From positions 650,428-714,427 of the forward strand of contig JAKZHN010000011.1 of NCBI GenBank assembly GCA_037179335.1: a stretch of DNA of 64,000 nucleotides, written 5' to 3'. Both the position numbers and the translations under genes were made by a program. The first letter of the stretch is position 1. Each line of letters starts with the position of its first letter. A model generated the notes under the pieces. That model searched no databases and was not told the origin of the DNA. It saw nothing but the letters and a program-made list of their open reading frames with translations. This DNA is from Cyclaneusma minus (lineage: Eukaryota; Ascomycota; Leotiomycetes; Marthamycetales; Marthamycetaceae). Below are positions 11,592 through 22,193 of this stretch, one piece after another.

Positions 11592-11660
11592 GTTTGTAGA
11601 GAAAGAGTTTTGGAGAGGCAGAGATATGGTATTTAATTCCATCAACAGCTGCTGTGTGCT
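11592..11660 (-). promoter_or_regulatory. TATA-type core promoter of Cys-array locus 1
   Basis: On the minus strand a TTAAATACC TATA-like element (about 11625-11640) is followed by CTCTGCCTCTCC, the same order of elements found upstream of loci 2, 6, 7, 8 and 9. Confidence 0.4.
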
Positions 11661-12246
11661 GTTCCGCCTATTTACTTCGTTTAGAGGCGAAAGATTTAGC
11701 GAGGAGAGGCGAGAAAAATGTGATAAGGGGTTGAGTATATATTCAGCGGACTAAACCATCAGAAGAATGCTAGGAAATGATTACAATTCACGGTAATATT
11801 CAAGGGCAATGTGGTTGACAGAAGTATTTGAAGCTCTCTCAAATTCGGGCTATGGGTAAGCTCTATCTGGAGAAGACGAGAGAGAGAGAGCGAAGACATG
11901 AATACAAGAGGCGGTATCTTTGCATGAGTAGCCCCGCCGGATGCCAACGAGGTTGTAATTGTTGAATTTAGCTAAGGGCCCGAATCCCTCCAGACAGCCA
12001 ACTGCTCAATGCCAGTAATTTGGCGTACCCAAAGTCCGAACTCGTCGTCGAATATCTATCAAGGCCGCGATGACGAAGAGTTCAGGCTCTTGTATCTGCG
12101 GTGCGCCTTGATTCACAAGTTAGCGGGTGGTCGAAGACGTGCGCCAGAGGGGTGAAGTAGTTCACTTACGAGTGTGTGGGCTCCGTGATGAGCATGTTGG
12201 AGTGAGGAGGCTGCGCTCAATTTCGGGCAGTGGTACTTCCTAGATT

Positions 12247-12304
12247 CTGAAGTCAGCAAATAGTCGAGAGCGAAGCTCCAAGAGCAGGAAGATGGATCTC
12301 ATAC
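12247..12304 (-). other. post-stop intron of Cys-array locus 2
   Basis: A 58-bp intron (GTATGAGATCC...TTTGCTGACTTCAG) starts about 20 nt after the stop codon of locus 2. Its position corresponds to the first coding intron of locus 1. Comparable introns follow the stops of loci 6 (18660-18730), 7 (22107-22189), 8 (39533-39596), 9 (40696-40752), 10 (42363-42427), 12 (43579-43636) and 13 (44530-44590). Confidence 0.6.
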
Positions 12305-12324
12305 CGGTCTCTACGAGCAGCCCA

Positions 12325-12483
12325 TCACTTCTTGGCTTTCGACTTCTTGGCGCAGGTAGGGCAGGTGCCTTGCTGGGTGTAGTTGTTAATTTGCAAGGCA
12401 TATTGCGTGATATTACACTTCGCAACGGTCTGCTTAACATCGTGTTCGCAAATCTCGTAGAGGGTTCTGGTAACGGTACACAT
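12325..12483 (-). CDS. Cys-array locus 2: Met-Cys small protein
   Basis: A single-exon 52-aa protein. It starts MCTVTRTLYEICEHDVKQTV, has the central KCNITQY and closes with GTCPTCAKKSKAKK before TGA. It keeps the Met-Cys start, the C-x-H pair and the C-x2-C pair, but the second Cys of the central C-x4-C pair is Tyr, so any metal site would be altered. There is no signal peptide. A spliced 3' UTR is predicted directly downstream. A TATA element (CTATAAATGC, about 12650) and a GCTCTCC element (12626-12632) lie upstream. It is too short for usual gene-length cut-offs. Confidence 0.65.
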   Translation of the reverse strand: MCTVTRTLYEICEHDVKQTVAKCNITQYALQINNYTQQGTCPTCAKKSKAKK

Positions 12484-12619
12484 GGTGAGAATGTGCTAAG
12501 GAGTTGTGATGGGGAGCGTGGATTAAATCAAGTATGGTTGATACGAGAACTCGAGTTGGGTGGCGGAGCGCAAGAAGCAGTAGTCGCGGATTTTAAGACT
12601 TCGCTTTTAGGGAAAAAAA

Positions 12620-12660
12620 GGTTTTGGAGAGCGTGGAGTCAGAATTTGCATTTATAGAAA
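12620..12660 (-). promoter_or_regulatory. TATA and GCTCTCC elements of Cys-array locus 2
   Basis: The minus-strand order is CTATAAATGC, then about 20 nt later CCACGCTCTCCAAAAC. It matches the arrangement at loci 6-9 and lies about 170 bp upstream of the start codon. Confidence 0.45.
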
Positions 12661-13069
12661 GCCTTACCACGGCTTCCCGCTTATTTACATTGCTTTAAAA
12701 ATTTGAATTTTTATAGGCAACGATGGAAATCACAAAAATAGTAAACACACTGAAGAACGTAGATAACCAAATTAAGTAAGCAGTATAATTATATGACATC
12801 ATTCACCAGCAAAGTATTGAGAAATAAAGATCTAGAAACCCTTTGAATATAGATTACGGGAGGCTTTTTAAATGTGACTACGAGTTAACGAGCGACGAAG
12901 CGAAAGCATGAACTCAAACATGAGCCCAAAAGAGATAGCATCCGTGTAAATAGCTAGTAATGCGAAGACGATTCTTACCAAAGGCCACCGCCAGTTGAAG
13001 GGGGCTTGGGCACTGCATCGCGCTTCGATGCACTTCCCAAGATCACATGACCCGTCTTCAGAGTAAGCT

Positions 13070-13600
13070 TCAATTTCTCCCTGACGCTGTGATCCCAACT
13101 CGCCATCGACGTCTCTTTCCGAGTTCCAGCATCCTTGAAGCTGTATGCTTTGGACGTGCACCAAATCTCGAACTTCCCTCGCCATTCAAAGGAGGCGTTT
13201 CGGGCTCGGGAGTCTTGCTGCGTCCGCTGGTTGGACGTGAGAACATGCGTTGCACAAAGTTCTTCTCAGGCGGTGGTTGAGGCGCCTTCGGCTTTGGCTC
13301 GGGAAGTTCATCAGACTTGGTGACAACAGCCCAGGGGGTCATGTCATTCATGTAGACCAAGGGATTACTGGCGCTGGGGTGCATCAAGGTAGACGTCACC
13401 CGGCTCAGCTCTGATAATACTGCTCGTGGGCGTCGGAACGGTAGACCAGGACAAGGTTTCCGAGCTCACGGAGTGAAGCAGGCCCCACGGCCTTCGTGTT
13501 CGCTTTCATACCAGAGTAATGTAAACCCCTCGGATCTATCCACGAGCATTGTCCACTGTACTCCGCGTCATCAAGCGGGTACACGGTGACCTCTTCGGGT
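13070..13600 (-). pseudogene. hypothetical protein fragments in two frames
   Basis: From about 13.59 to 13.41 kb one minus-strand frame reads as protein (PRGLHYSGMKANTKAVGPAS, then LRELGNLVLVYRSDAHEQYY) and stops. A second frame, 13399-13070, continues with VTKSDELPEPKPKAPQPPPE and KNFVQRMFSRPTSGRSKTPE. The frames overlap at a point where an indel or an unseen intron could join them. The family is unknown. The second half is a Pro/Lys/Arg-rich, probably disordered tail. It could be a real two-exon gene or a frameshifted relic. Confidence 0.35.
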
Positions 13601-14215
13601 TAATGAAGGCCCAAGGGCATGTGACGAACTACGAATGAGATCACAATACTCTCAAGGTGTGTATGCAAGTAATTTGTGCGTGTAGGTCAGGGTTTAGGGC
13701 GTTGCATTCAGGTATGAAGGAGAGAGATAGAGGAGCGCAGGATAAAGTCAAGCTCTATTCTTAGCTCTTGTCCGCATTCCGCAAGGCTTCTCGTTAGTAG
13801 TCCCATAGTGTATTGAGTAGTTTTCACACATCTTGCAATTATTATGTTAACCACATGGGGCAGATCTCATTGGATTGTAAGCAGCTTCATCATCGCTTTA
13901 TTGGACTACCCGCTCCTTAGACGGGACGGCTCGGCAGCCGTCAACACAGATGCTATCTTCTATCCTTTGCAAACAACCAGCTCGCAAAACTGGACGGCTC
14001 GGCCTGTCACCCCAGATGCACCAATCCCTGGTGTTAACCCTCAGTCAGAGAAGCCTTCGAAGTCGGTGACTTCCACTGCATTCTCCAACTCAGCTCCTCC
14101 GCCAGCGTCTTGTCCATTGCCCGAACTAGTGAATACCTGGAAGTCGTCACCTACTTCTCCATTCTGCGAATCAGATCCACCACCTTCGGCTTCGTCACCA
14201 CCAGCACCCGCCTTC

Positions 14216-14488
14216 TCATCGCGTCTCATCCTTCGCAACGCTCTCAATGCTGTCGCTTGCATCATCATCAGATTCGTCGCTTGTGGCGTCGTCTGACTCC
14301 TCGGTTTCCGGGCGATTTGAGAGCGATGCAATCACGCAGTGTTTCCAATAGTCCGTCGACCGAATTTTTTTTTGAACCGTACTAATACGGTTTGCCTTTT
14401 TAGAAAATACTTCGCCCATCATCTGTACGTTGCAAAAGTCAGTGCTGTATTCAAGGCTGTGAGTTGTATAAGACTCGTCGAACACCAT
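14216..14488 (-). CDS. hypothetical small protein with acidic Ser/Asp tail
   Basis: The ORF starting at the second in-frame Met (MVFDESYTTHSLEYS) encodes about 90 aa and ends in a run of Glu/Ser/Asp (ETEESDDATSDESDDDASDS). It sits between Cys-array loci 2 and 3, on the same strand. It shares the short length and an aromatic residue near the N-terminus with the array but has no C-x-H or C-x2-C, so I do not include it in the family. The acidic low-complexity half could be an accident of open composition. Confidence 0.3.
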   Translation of the reverse strand: MVFDESYTTHSLEYSTDFCNVQMMGEVFSKKANRISTVQKKIRSTDYWKHCVIASLSNRPETEESDDATSDESDDDASDSIESVAKDETR

Positions 14489-14748
14489 GGCTTCAAGCAC
14501 TAAGGTGCGTACTGTTATCCCAGGAGAGCCTTCGTCGTGTTCGACATGTAAACATGTGCTGGCCGGTATAGGGAGGTAGAGGAATGTGTTGACTTACGAA
14601 TGAACGTATCAATGGGACGTCAGTCGGGCTTGTTGTGATGGTTGGAGCTGTGGCTTGGATAACCTAAAAGCGCATCAAAATCAGCATTGGAATATAACTC
14701 GCTGGGTGCAGAAGTGAAAGAATTTGCGACCGCATATGGCTTGTGCCA

Positions 14749-15082
14749 TCACAGGCGGTGGCGGAGATAGGGCTCGAAGTAGAGACCAAGGCGGCCCTGG
14801 CAAAAGACTCACTTGCGGTGCAAAGTATGCCGGTGAGAACAGAGCTGGAGATAGAGGAGGACGAAGGAATCACGTACCGGTCTCAAGACGAGCTCCATGA
14901 GCTTCTGCTCATCTGTCTTGAGCTTCTCGAGCTTCTCGAGCGTCGGCGCAGTTGCCAGGCCCCTCGGAATCGTTGATCTTGTGCCCCGTACACGGAGGAA
15001 CGTGGTTTTTGGCGCACTTCGAGTCGTAGTATCTGTCGCGGTGCTGGCAGCTTTCGTAGATACTCTGGCGAACAATGCACAT
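14749..15082 (-). pseudogene. Cys-array locus 3: Met-Cys small protein with a probable 1-nt frameshift
   Basis: It begins MCIVRQSIYESCQHRDRYYD and has SKCAKNHVPPC, so the Met-Cys start, C-x-H and both central Cys are present. At about 14948 the frame gives GNCADAREAREAQDR and a stop (14909-14911). Removing one nucleotide there restores the family's CP-x-x EK motif and a natural continuation (LEKLEKLKTDEQKLMELVLR). That continuation reaches a canonical 81-bp intron (14797-14877, GTACGT...GCCAG) and a last exon (GRLGLYFEPYLRHRL) ending at 14749. Either the gene is frameshifted or it now makes a 57-aa protein from the short frame. Confidence 0.5.
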
Positions 15083-15709
15083 GGTCGCGACGGAGACAAG
15101 GCGGAGGTGCTGTATGTCGGGGTGTGGGATGGGAGATTGTTGGCGGCGTGTTATCGCGAGTCGGAGAAGTATGGAGGTGACTTGTGCTTCAAGCGGATGA
15201 TAGGGGAGAAGGAAGTTGGCAATGTTTCGGAGCAGGAATTCATCTAGATGGACAGGTGCGAGGCGGCGCGCGCTCTGACTTTTTCGCATGTTTATTTGTG
15301 ATACTGAGGGAAAAAGCTTTGAAGACGACAGAGAAGCTGTCGTGCCAAATAGAGATGTCAGTTTAAAGGTAGGGGGACCAAAAAGCGTGCGCGGAACATT
15401 AGGTAAGCATCAAAGTGAATTCCAATCACATCATATCCATGATATGATCAAATTACGTTAAAAACAACATGAAGGTAAAGCTGTGGAATTTTGCTATTCT
15501 ATCTGCCCAGTTCGCCCGGATATCATGATCCAGGCAAAGAAAGATTAGGAGTCGGATGCTGGGCGGAGGTTGAGATCGTCGAGAGACAGACCCCTACCAA
15601 ATTGTGCCCAGAATCCGCTCAGAAGAGCCATCATGCAATCTGTCTCATGTTTTAGCTCGTACTCATATGCTGCAGGCTTGGGGAGGAGACGAGAGGTCGT
15701 ACTTGGATT

Positions 15710-15895
15710 TCATGCGGATGTGAGAGCTGCAAGCTTGCGAGCTTTCTCGGCAGCCTTGTCCTCGGCGCAGTTCTTGCACTTGCGGGCGCTCTCGTGGCTG
15801 CGAATCACCATCATGCACTGCTTGAGCTTGTATGTCATGCAAGGGGTGATCTTGTCGACGACGTGGTTGCAGCCGTAGTAGGTGCCGCGCTCCAT
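15710..15895 (-). CDS. Cys-array locus 4: small Cys-rich protein with shifted start
   Basis: The frame has the family layout: CQMERGTYYGCNHVVDK, then C......C and RKCKNCAEDKAAEKARKLAA. The codon where every other member has the initiator ATG before Cys-2 is GTG here. Initiation would have to use the ATG three codons downstream (MERGTYYGC, 61 aa) or an upstream exon. The C-x-H and C-x2-C pairs are intact and the tail is basic. Spacing between the second and third Cys is longer than in loci 2, 6, 8 and 9, so it is a divergent member. Confidence 0.5.
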   Translation of the reverse strand: MERGTYYGCNHVVDKITPCMTYKLKQCMMVIRSHESARKCKNCAEDKAAEKARKLAALTSA

Positions 15896-15904
15896 TTGGC
15901 ACAC

Positions 15905-17527
15905 CTTAGGCGATTGGTGTAAGGACTTGGCGTGAGTGGTGTGAGTGTGGTGTGGTGCGACTACTGGGAGCTTGTGAGACTGCGGTTCGTGTGGTCAAGG
16001 CGTGGAGGAGCTTACTGTAATCGGTACGGCAAGGCGTAAGGCTTGGTGGTGGTGCGCAGAGGTTTGCGGAATTTGATCGTGATCGGAGACGGTGGACGAA
16101 TCTTGGGAGAGAAAAGAAGAGAAAGAGGTTGGAGGTGGGCTTGCGCTTTGCTTTTGTGCGCTTTGAATGTGATATTAGCATCGCTAGCTCCACGAGCGGC
16201 GCTAAGAATTGCTTGTCGAGGCGAGCGGAGCTGGGAAAACAGCTTATCGGCTGGCTAAGGATAGAAGCGACCGGTTATAGTGATATAACAAATCTTGTCC
16301 GGAGCCATTCGTAAGTGATGTTGGCCACGGCGGAAAAAAACACGGCGGTAATCATGCCTGGATAATAGTTAGTCCCAGCCACAACGATAGACAAAGCATG
16401 ATTACAGAACCGTAAATATATTTGTAAGAAACAGTATTGTAACAAACTTACCAAAAGCTCTGGATTTCCGTTGCCAGCGAAACGGTCCATTAGTAGCGGA
16501 GATCCAAAAGCGGGAGGGACTTATTTGTGAACCGAGTATTGAGACTTAAGTGCTGCTCCAGAACACCAGAATGTGCCTTACCTCAGGAGTCCGTTGACGG
16601 AGCTCAGCGGTCCCTCGAGAAGGAGCTGGAAGAGCCATTATCCGCTACGGTCGAATGTATACCCCGAATCAAATGATTTGTTTACTGTTTATGTCGGTTT
16701 TTGTCGAGTCCAAAAACGCAGCGCTTCCAGTGCTTGCTACCTTGCGCCCTATGCCAAGAACTTATGAATTGATTATGGTTCTATCTGGAGTCACGGATGC
16801 TAAAATTCGTGGGTCGGCGTCGTGTTTCATGGTAGTCGATTGCGGGATTATTAAAAGGTTCCCGAAGGTGAAGTTATTCTCACTCTTAGTGGCTTGGCAT
16901 GGATGACTAAGCAGCTCCACCAGCAGTAGTGGAGCTGAAGCCTATTCCAACATCCAAACATCCCACCGACCAAAGCTCTCCATAGAAATCATCTAAGACT
17001 CGAAACACGTCAAACTTTGGTGATCGGAATGGGTGCCTGCAAGGGCAGTCTTTATACGCCGACAATTCCTACTCGGGCTGCCTAAAAGTCCAAGAATGGG
17101 ACGTTGAGCCACAAGGATATTCATGAGTAAATTGCACTGGGAGGAAGTTTCTGACGGTTTTGGTATTCCTATCTGCAGTCCGCAGTCTCTTATTCCAGCG
17201 CCATGAGTATAGACGTTGGTGACGGCCTTATCCAAACGCGTCTCTAACGAACATAAGTTCAACGTGGCCCAAGCAGCGCGTCGATAAAGCGATCCCATCC
17301 CAGAGAGATATTGACTGTCTAAGCTCGAAAGCCATAACACCGGCGAGCGTATGGAATCCAAGGATGTGCGGAGGCGAAGCTCTCGTAACCCAAGATGTGC
17401 TGCTCCCAAGTGCGTGCCGCGTCGCGCCCGATGCCAAGATCGCCGATGTGTGGTGTGGATCTGAGAGCTTTTGGCAAATCAGTTTACGTCTGAGTGTAAG
17501 CAGAAGTCTGGGAAATCGTACCTGTAA
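15905..17527. other. array spacer; part matches 21.2 kb
   Basis: No convincing gene. The part from 17275 to 17380 is related to 21212-21321 (shared GCGCGTCGATA-x-GCGATCC and CAGAGAGA), which suggests that array units were duplicated together with their downstream sequence. Confidence 0.4.
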
Positions 17528-17660
17528 TCATGTCTTGGCCATTGTGTTCTTGACGCAGGCAGGGCAGCTATCTGACACGACGCAGTATCTCAAACTCAAC
17601 TTAGGACATCCGACCACTGCGCACAGCGGCGTAGTTGGTGGTGCGGATGACTTTGCACAT
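17528..17660 (-). pseudogene. Cys-array locus 5: deleted and frameshifted member
   Basis: It starts like a family member (MCKVIRTTNYAA) but then loses the C-x-H segment and leaves frame, stopping after about 19 codons. A second frame carries the family's C-terminal half (KLSLRYCVVSDSCPACVKNT) to a stop at 17528. A deletion of roughly a dozen codons plus a frame change explains both. A GTACGA intron-like start follows the stop, as in other members. It should not make a full family protein. Confidence 0.55.
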
Positions 17661-18747
17661 GGTGGTGAAAGGTACAAATGAGTTGAACTGTCGGAGTGTG
17701 TCGGTAATATGTGGTGAGTCGAAGAATGAGTAGGCAATAGCTTGAGCTAGAATTTATGGATGTGGGAGATGTCTTGGGATGTGGATTTCGGAAGCTTGTG
17801 AGATTGTTGAACGTTGGGCGCAAAATACACGCGACTTGACTTGGATCGACTAGCGGGGACAAGTGAGAGACGGGATTTGTAATGTGAGTGGGGATCCAGA
17901 TATTGGAATCGCGGAGCTTATTGTGTCTGGAATGTGATTGGAGGAAGGTCGCTAGAAGTTGGCTATTCGAGGAAGGAATTCGGGAGCTCTGCAAACCAGG
18001 GACTGCTACTTGGGTAATCTGCGCCTGGCTGCGTTTGCGCCGTAGATTGTCAGCGACAGCAAAAATTATGCGGAGGTAAACCCAGCGACGAGAATCAGGG
18101 CATTAGGTAATAACAGCGTGGATTTAGAAGCATATTTGTGAGCAAAGTAGGTGAGGAGAAGTTTATGGAAGTTTTTGATTCCTATGTAAAGACCGTCGGT
18201 TCGTCCACTGGTAGAGAAGTCTTCGGAAGACCAGACTCAACCCAAGAGCGTATTGACGGGTCACGGTCTGCTTGTAAGGACCAATGTCTGCTTCACCTTC
18301 AAATCCATCGCACGGAGCAGACATATCAATCCCAATGGTCGTGTCGAATCCAATGCCAAAGGTGTGTCGGGTCCCACACCGTGAGTCTTCAGTGGTCTGC
18401 GACGTCCCATCCAATGCCAAGGCCCCACCAGATTGAACTTTCGTGAGTAAGCCAAGTAGTCTCGACGTAGAATGCTTCGTTTGTCTGTCAGCACGTTCTT
18501 TGATCCCAGAAGGCTTGGGAGGGTAGCGAGTGTCATACATGGCACGGAAAGATCTTCAGAAGCCCACTTCTTGGCTAGTTCCTCGATAATAGCCGGGAGC
18601 TCGCTGGGCATGGTGTGATTGTTGACATGGAGAGGACTGATCTTTGACATGGATGGGACCTAGGAGCGTCGCGCAAGTCAGTTCATGCTTGGAGGCCGAA
18701 GGCAGTCGCGAAGGTCGAAGGGTATCTTACCATTATGCTTGCGCAGC

Positions 18748-18903
18748 TCATTTCTTCGCTGCCTTCTTAACACATGCAGGGCATTTGCCGAAGATGGTAA
18801 AGTTCATGACGTTCGAGGCGCACTGGGCCACGTCGCACTTCTTGACAGTCTCCTTGACTATGTGGTCGCAATCGTTGTAGGCGGCGCGGGTGATGGAACA
18901 CAT
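18748..18903 (-). CDS. Cys-array locus 6: Met-Cys small protein, intact
   Basis: A 51-aa single-exon protein with all signature residues: MCSITRAAYNDCDHIVKETV, KKCDVAQCAS and FGKCPACVKKAAKK. All six Cys and the His are present, with no signal peptide or membrane segment. A 71-bp intron (18660-18730, GTAAGA...CTGAC...CTCCTAG) begins about 20 nt after the stop. About 10 nt beyond it another frame opens (MSKISPLHVNNHTMPSELPA, 18650 down to 18261), which could be the remains of a longer ancestral coding region. A TATA element and a GCTCTCC element lie upstream (19041-19073). Function unknown; metal binding is an inference from spacing. Confidence 0.7.
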   Translation of the reverse strand: MCSITRAAYNDCDHIVKETVKKCDVAQCASNVMNFTIFGKCPACVKKAAKK

Positions 18904-19040
18904 TGTTGTAGAATCGAGGATCGTGAGTTGAAGAGGTTGTGAGATCGACGGGCCACGGTACAAGATTTGGAAGGGTTGAAAGTATTCGAGTCAATTGAGT
19001 AGCGAATTGGATATGGGTGTTGTGGGGAGAAAGGGAATCT

Positions 19041-19075
19041 TGGAGAGCGCAGATCCTAGGACTGTATTTATGGCC
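19041..19075 (-). promoter_or_regulatory. TATA and GCTCTCC elements of Cys-array locus 6
   Basis: The minus strand reads CCATAAATACAGTCC, then CTGCGCTCTCCAAG, about 165 bp upstream of the start codon. It matches the core promoters of loci 7-9. Confidence 0.5.
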
Positions 19076-19262
19076 TCGAAGTTCAGCTCGCCTCAATCGC
19101 TCGAAGCTCGCTTCTGCGACCCGAAATTGTTTGCTGCCCGAAATTCATCTCATTCTGTGATATTGCCGAGACTGATACGATGATAGAAGATGTTACCGCC
19201 ACTATCTCGTGGGCCTGATCTTCTCGACGCGCACCGCACTCTACATTGTACACCACCATTAC

Positions 19263-20610
19263 TGTGACGACCCACGGCCGGTCACGAGGCTGGATCTGTT
19301 GCACGTGAGCTAGCAACTCCTTTTTTCTAGAAGGTCTACAAATACAGTGAGAGGGAGCTGGTTCAGCTTTTCTCTTTTCAGTCCTCCTATTCTTTCTTTT
19401 CTGGTCCTCTACAAGTGTTCAACAGTTATAAGCCCGGGTGTCGCCTGTGACCCTTGGGAACTCACATTCCGCCGTTGCTTTTCTCTGTTGCTAAACGCTA
19501 GAAGTGCTCCAGCAGGAGTTGACTCCTTTAGCAGCCTGTCCTTCTTCCAAGCTGCTGTCGTAACCCGCTGTTTCCTCGATATCTCGAATCAGTCACGAGT
19601 TTGATTTCCTATTCTGTCTCTTCTGGCCCTTTGCAATTGTTCAAAAGGATCACGAGGCTGCAGCTGTAAAGACAGCAAAGGATTGAAGCAGCCCATGGAG
19701 CTAGTAGGCTTAGAGCCAGCTCCAAGCGCTAGCGTGGGTTCGGCGGACTTAAAAGGCAGGAGAGTCACCAACTCTCCTTCCCTTCACCATCCCCTTCAAA
19801 TCTTCCACAGTGGAGCAAGCCATAATACTCCAGCAGCGAAAGGTCTGTCGGTGAAAGCTGTTCGAGCCGGTGATTTGGTTTACCCCAAGTCCTGCTACAG
19901 CGGATACGAGCCACCCCTGCGAGAAACCTCGGAAGGACTCGCTGTCGCAGAACTTCTTGAAGAGGCAGATGGCCAAGCCGATCCGAACAGGAAGATGCAG
20001 TAATCTCAGCATTGCCCAGTCTGCTCGCAGCTGGCATATTACCCAAGCTTTGGCTGGGATTAAGAGTCTCGCGCAATTCAACGTCGACGCCCATACTACC
20101 CCTGCTGCACCTGCTGCGCCTGTACACCCGACAGCAGCTTCTAAATATATTGATATTTCTGTGCCGATGCCAATCACTACCACTGCCGGCGGCAAGTTGT
20201 GTCACAAGTGTGAATCGCGTGGATGGCGTCAATTGAGATTCGAAAGTGAGTGGGAGACGAGGGTGTACGACAGCAGCTTGGAAAGAATAGCTGCTGGGGG
20301 GAGGATACAACAGTAGCTGCTTGAGAGCATGCTGAGGGGAGAATACAACAGCAGCTACCCGAGAGCACGCCGAGGGAGTCAACCCACTCACCTTCAAGCT
20401 TGGAGCAACGATTGATAGCGGAATGCACCAGCAGGAGCGACGGCAAGGCCAGGCTCATTACTGTCACTAGCAGAAGGAGAAGAATAAACGGGAAGACTGA
20501 GAAGAGAACAGCTGAAGCTCTCTTTCGCGCAATATATAAGACTTTAGCTGACTAAGGGCTGACAAAAGTGAGCTAGCTCACATGCAATAGGTTGAAACTG
20601 TTGAAATTTC
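19263..20610. mobile_element. inverted pair of LTR-like repeats (transposon remnant)
   Basis: The left arm begins TGTGACGACCCACGGCCGG (19263), an LTR-like start. It contains TTGCACGTGAGCTAGC, an ACAAATACAG TATA-like element, and GCTTTTCTCTTTTCAGTCC. The reverse complement of about 20430-20610 carries TTGCATGTGAGCTAGC, TATATATTG, and GCTGTTCTCTTCTCAGTCT in the same order. The arms also share TTCCAAGCTGCTGTCGTA (about 19550 plus, 20280 minus). The arms are thus diverged inverted copies of one repeat around about 600 bp that holds no clear gene. It could be two LTR remnants in opposite orientation or a foldback element. Confidence 0.5.
20295..20378. repeat. short tandem duplication, about 40 bp x2
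   Basis: Two adjacent near-copies of a segment with the core GGATACAACAGTAGCTGC / GAATACAACAGCAGCTAC, each followed by GAGAGCA(T/C)GC. It lies inside the inverted-repeat remnant. Confidence 0.45.
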
Positions 20611-22106
20611 TCACGACTAGACTACGCTTCCCCAAACTTACCTTCCCGTACTCTCCTGTGTCTTATCACATGCCACATGCCAAGGAAAATGCCAAGTGTC
20701 CAATTGCGCCGTCCCAAACTGCTCCCATCCAAAATCGGCATGCCCGGCGCTCTGTCCACTGAGCGAGCTCACTATGGTCAATCGAAAGGAGGCGAGCCAC
20801 TTAATAGAAATGAGAATGTGAGACGAGGTGGGTGGAGTCGCTGGGAATATCAAAAATGGTTTTTCCAGGAGAACAAATTTTGGGAAGCCGCATAGGTATT
20901 CGGGAATATCTTTCTATAGAATCCTGCAACGACCTGGGGATTGGATTTTGATATAAGACTGCGGATGACAACGAGAAGCTATGGCGTTAATTTGAACAAT
21001 ATCGCGATGGGTCACTCGACCAATAACAAGGAGGACAATGTGGACAAAATCAGCATGGAATCAAGCACGCTTAAAAGCAGATCATAGCACGTTGAAACAA
21101 AGTGTTTTAAGTTTCTGAATTCCTATTTCAACTTTCAAATCCGCAGTAGTCTGCTGATGACCACTTTGTTAGGACGAGTCTCCGATAGACAGGATTCCAG
21201 CGTCACCTCAAAAGCGCGTCGATACTGCGATCCGACCAGTCCAGAGAGAATGTCTGTCCAGGCCCAAGACTCTGTCATACATGGTGAGCGCGTTGATCCG
21301 AACGATGCGCCGAGGCCAAGACGCCGTAGGGAAGTTTGTTGGGTTCACAGGGTAAAGGTGAGAGCACGCTGCATGCAGGGGTTCTGGTACAGCTGTATTG
21401 TAGTCTAGAGAAGGAAGAGAGCTCCGGAACGGAGCTCTCTCTTGAAGCCATTCCCAGTCTTGGCGCTAGCCGCACAGGCCACCGCTAAGCGCTGGCAGCT
21501 GGTCAGACACTGGGAGCTCTCTACTTTGTGGTAGAAGAGATCTGACCATGCTGCCAGCTTGGTAACTAACTACTGTTCCTGGCCTCCAAATCCCAGTTTC
21601 AACCATGCCATTATCATGTTCCCATTCCATGTTCAAACCATGTGAAATCATGCCCATTCACCATGTAGAATCCAGCCTCAAATCCATATGAATTCATGCC
21701 CGAATCAAGTCATGAATCCAGTGTATTTCCATGCGCTAATTCCATGCCATGTGCCTTCTATTCCATGCATCAAATGCCTTGTATTCTTGTAGGGGAGGGA
21801 GCTCTTGATTGGCCACGGAGGGAGTGGGCTTTGGTTCCTGAATCTTGCGGAGGCTGCGGAGGGAGCAGGCTATGGTCTTAAATGCGGAAAAGTCTCATGA
21901 ATCATGCTGGAGAACTGAAGTGGTTCAAATAGATCTGTTGGCTGTAGAAGAAACACTCTGGGAACTCTTCAACTTCTTTTCTTCTGTTCCTTCTTGTATG
22001 CCTTCCTTGCAACCTTCAGCTGTTGCATAAGTACGCGCTGTGTCGAGCTTGATGCCGGGCTGTTGTCGAAGTGAGTTGTGACATTCTCGACAGCAGGTAA
22101 TCGGAC
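20611..22106. other. array spacer, no convincing gene
   Basis: Short overlapping ORFs only. The stretch 21212-21321 is related to 17275-17380. The segment 21.60-21.78 kb is unusually dense in CCATG/CATG words but has no clear unit. Confidence 0.35.
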
Positions 22107-22193
22107 CTAAGACCATTGGATCACAAGTCAGCCCACGCCGGGAAGTCAGTGCAGTTAGGAGGGTCCAAAGTTGGCTTACCCGTGCAAGCGACC

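Noticed and set aside
12868..13185. Minus-strand ORF with a hydrophobic stretch
   Set aside because: It overlaps the better-supported Pro/Lys-rich frame at 13070-13399 and has no conserved feature beyond chance hydrophobicity.
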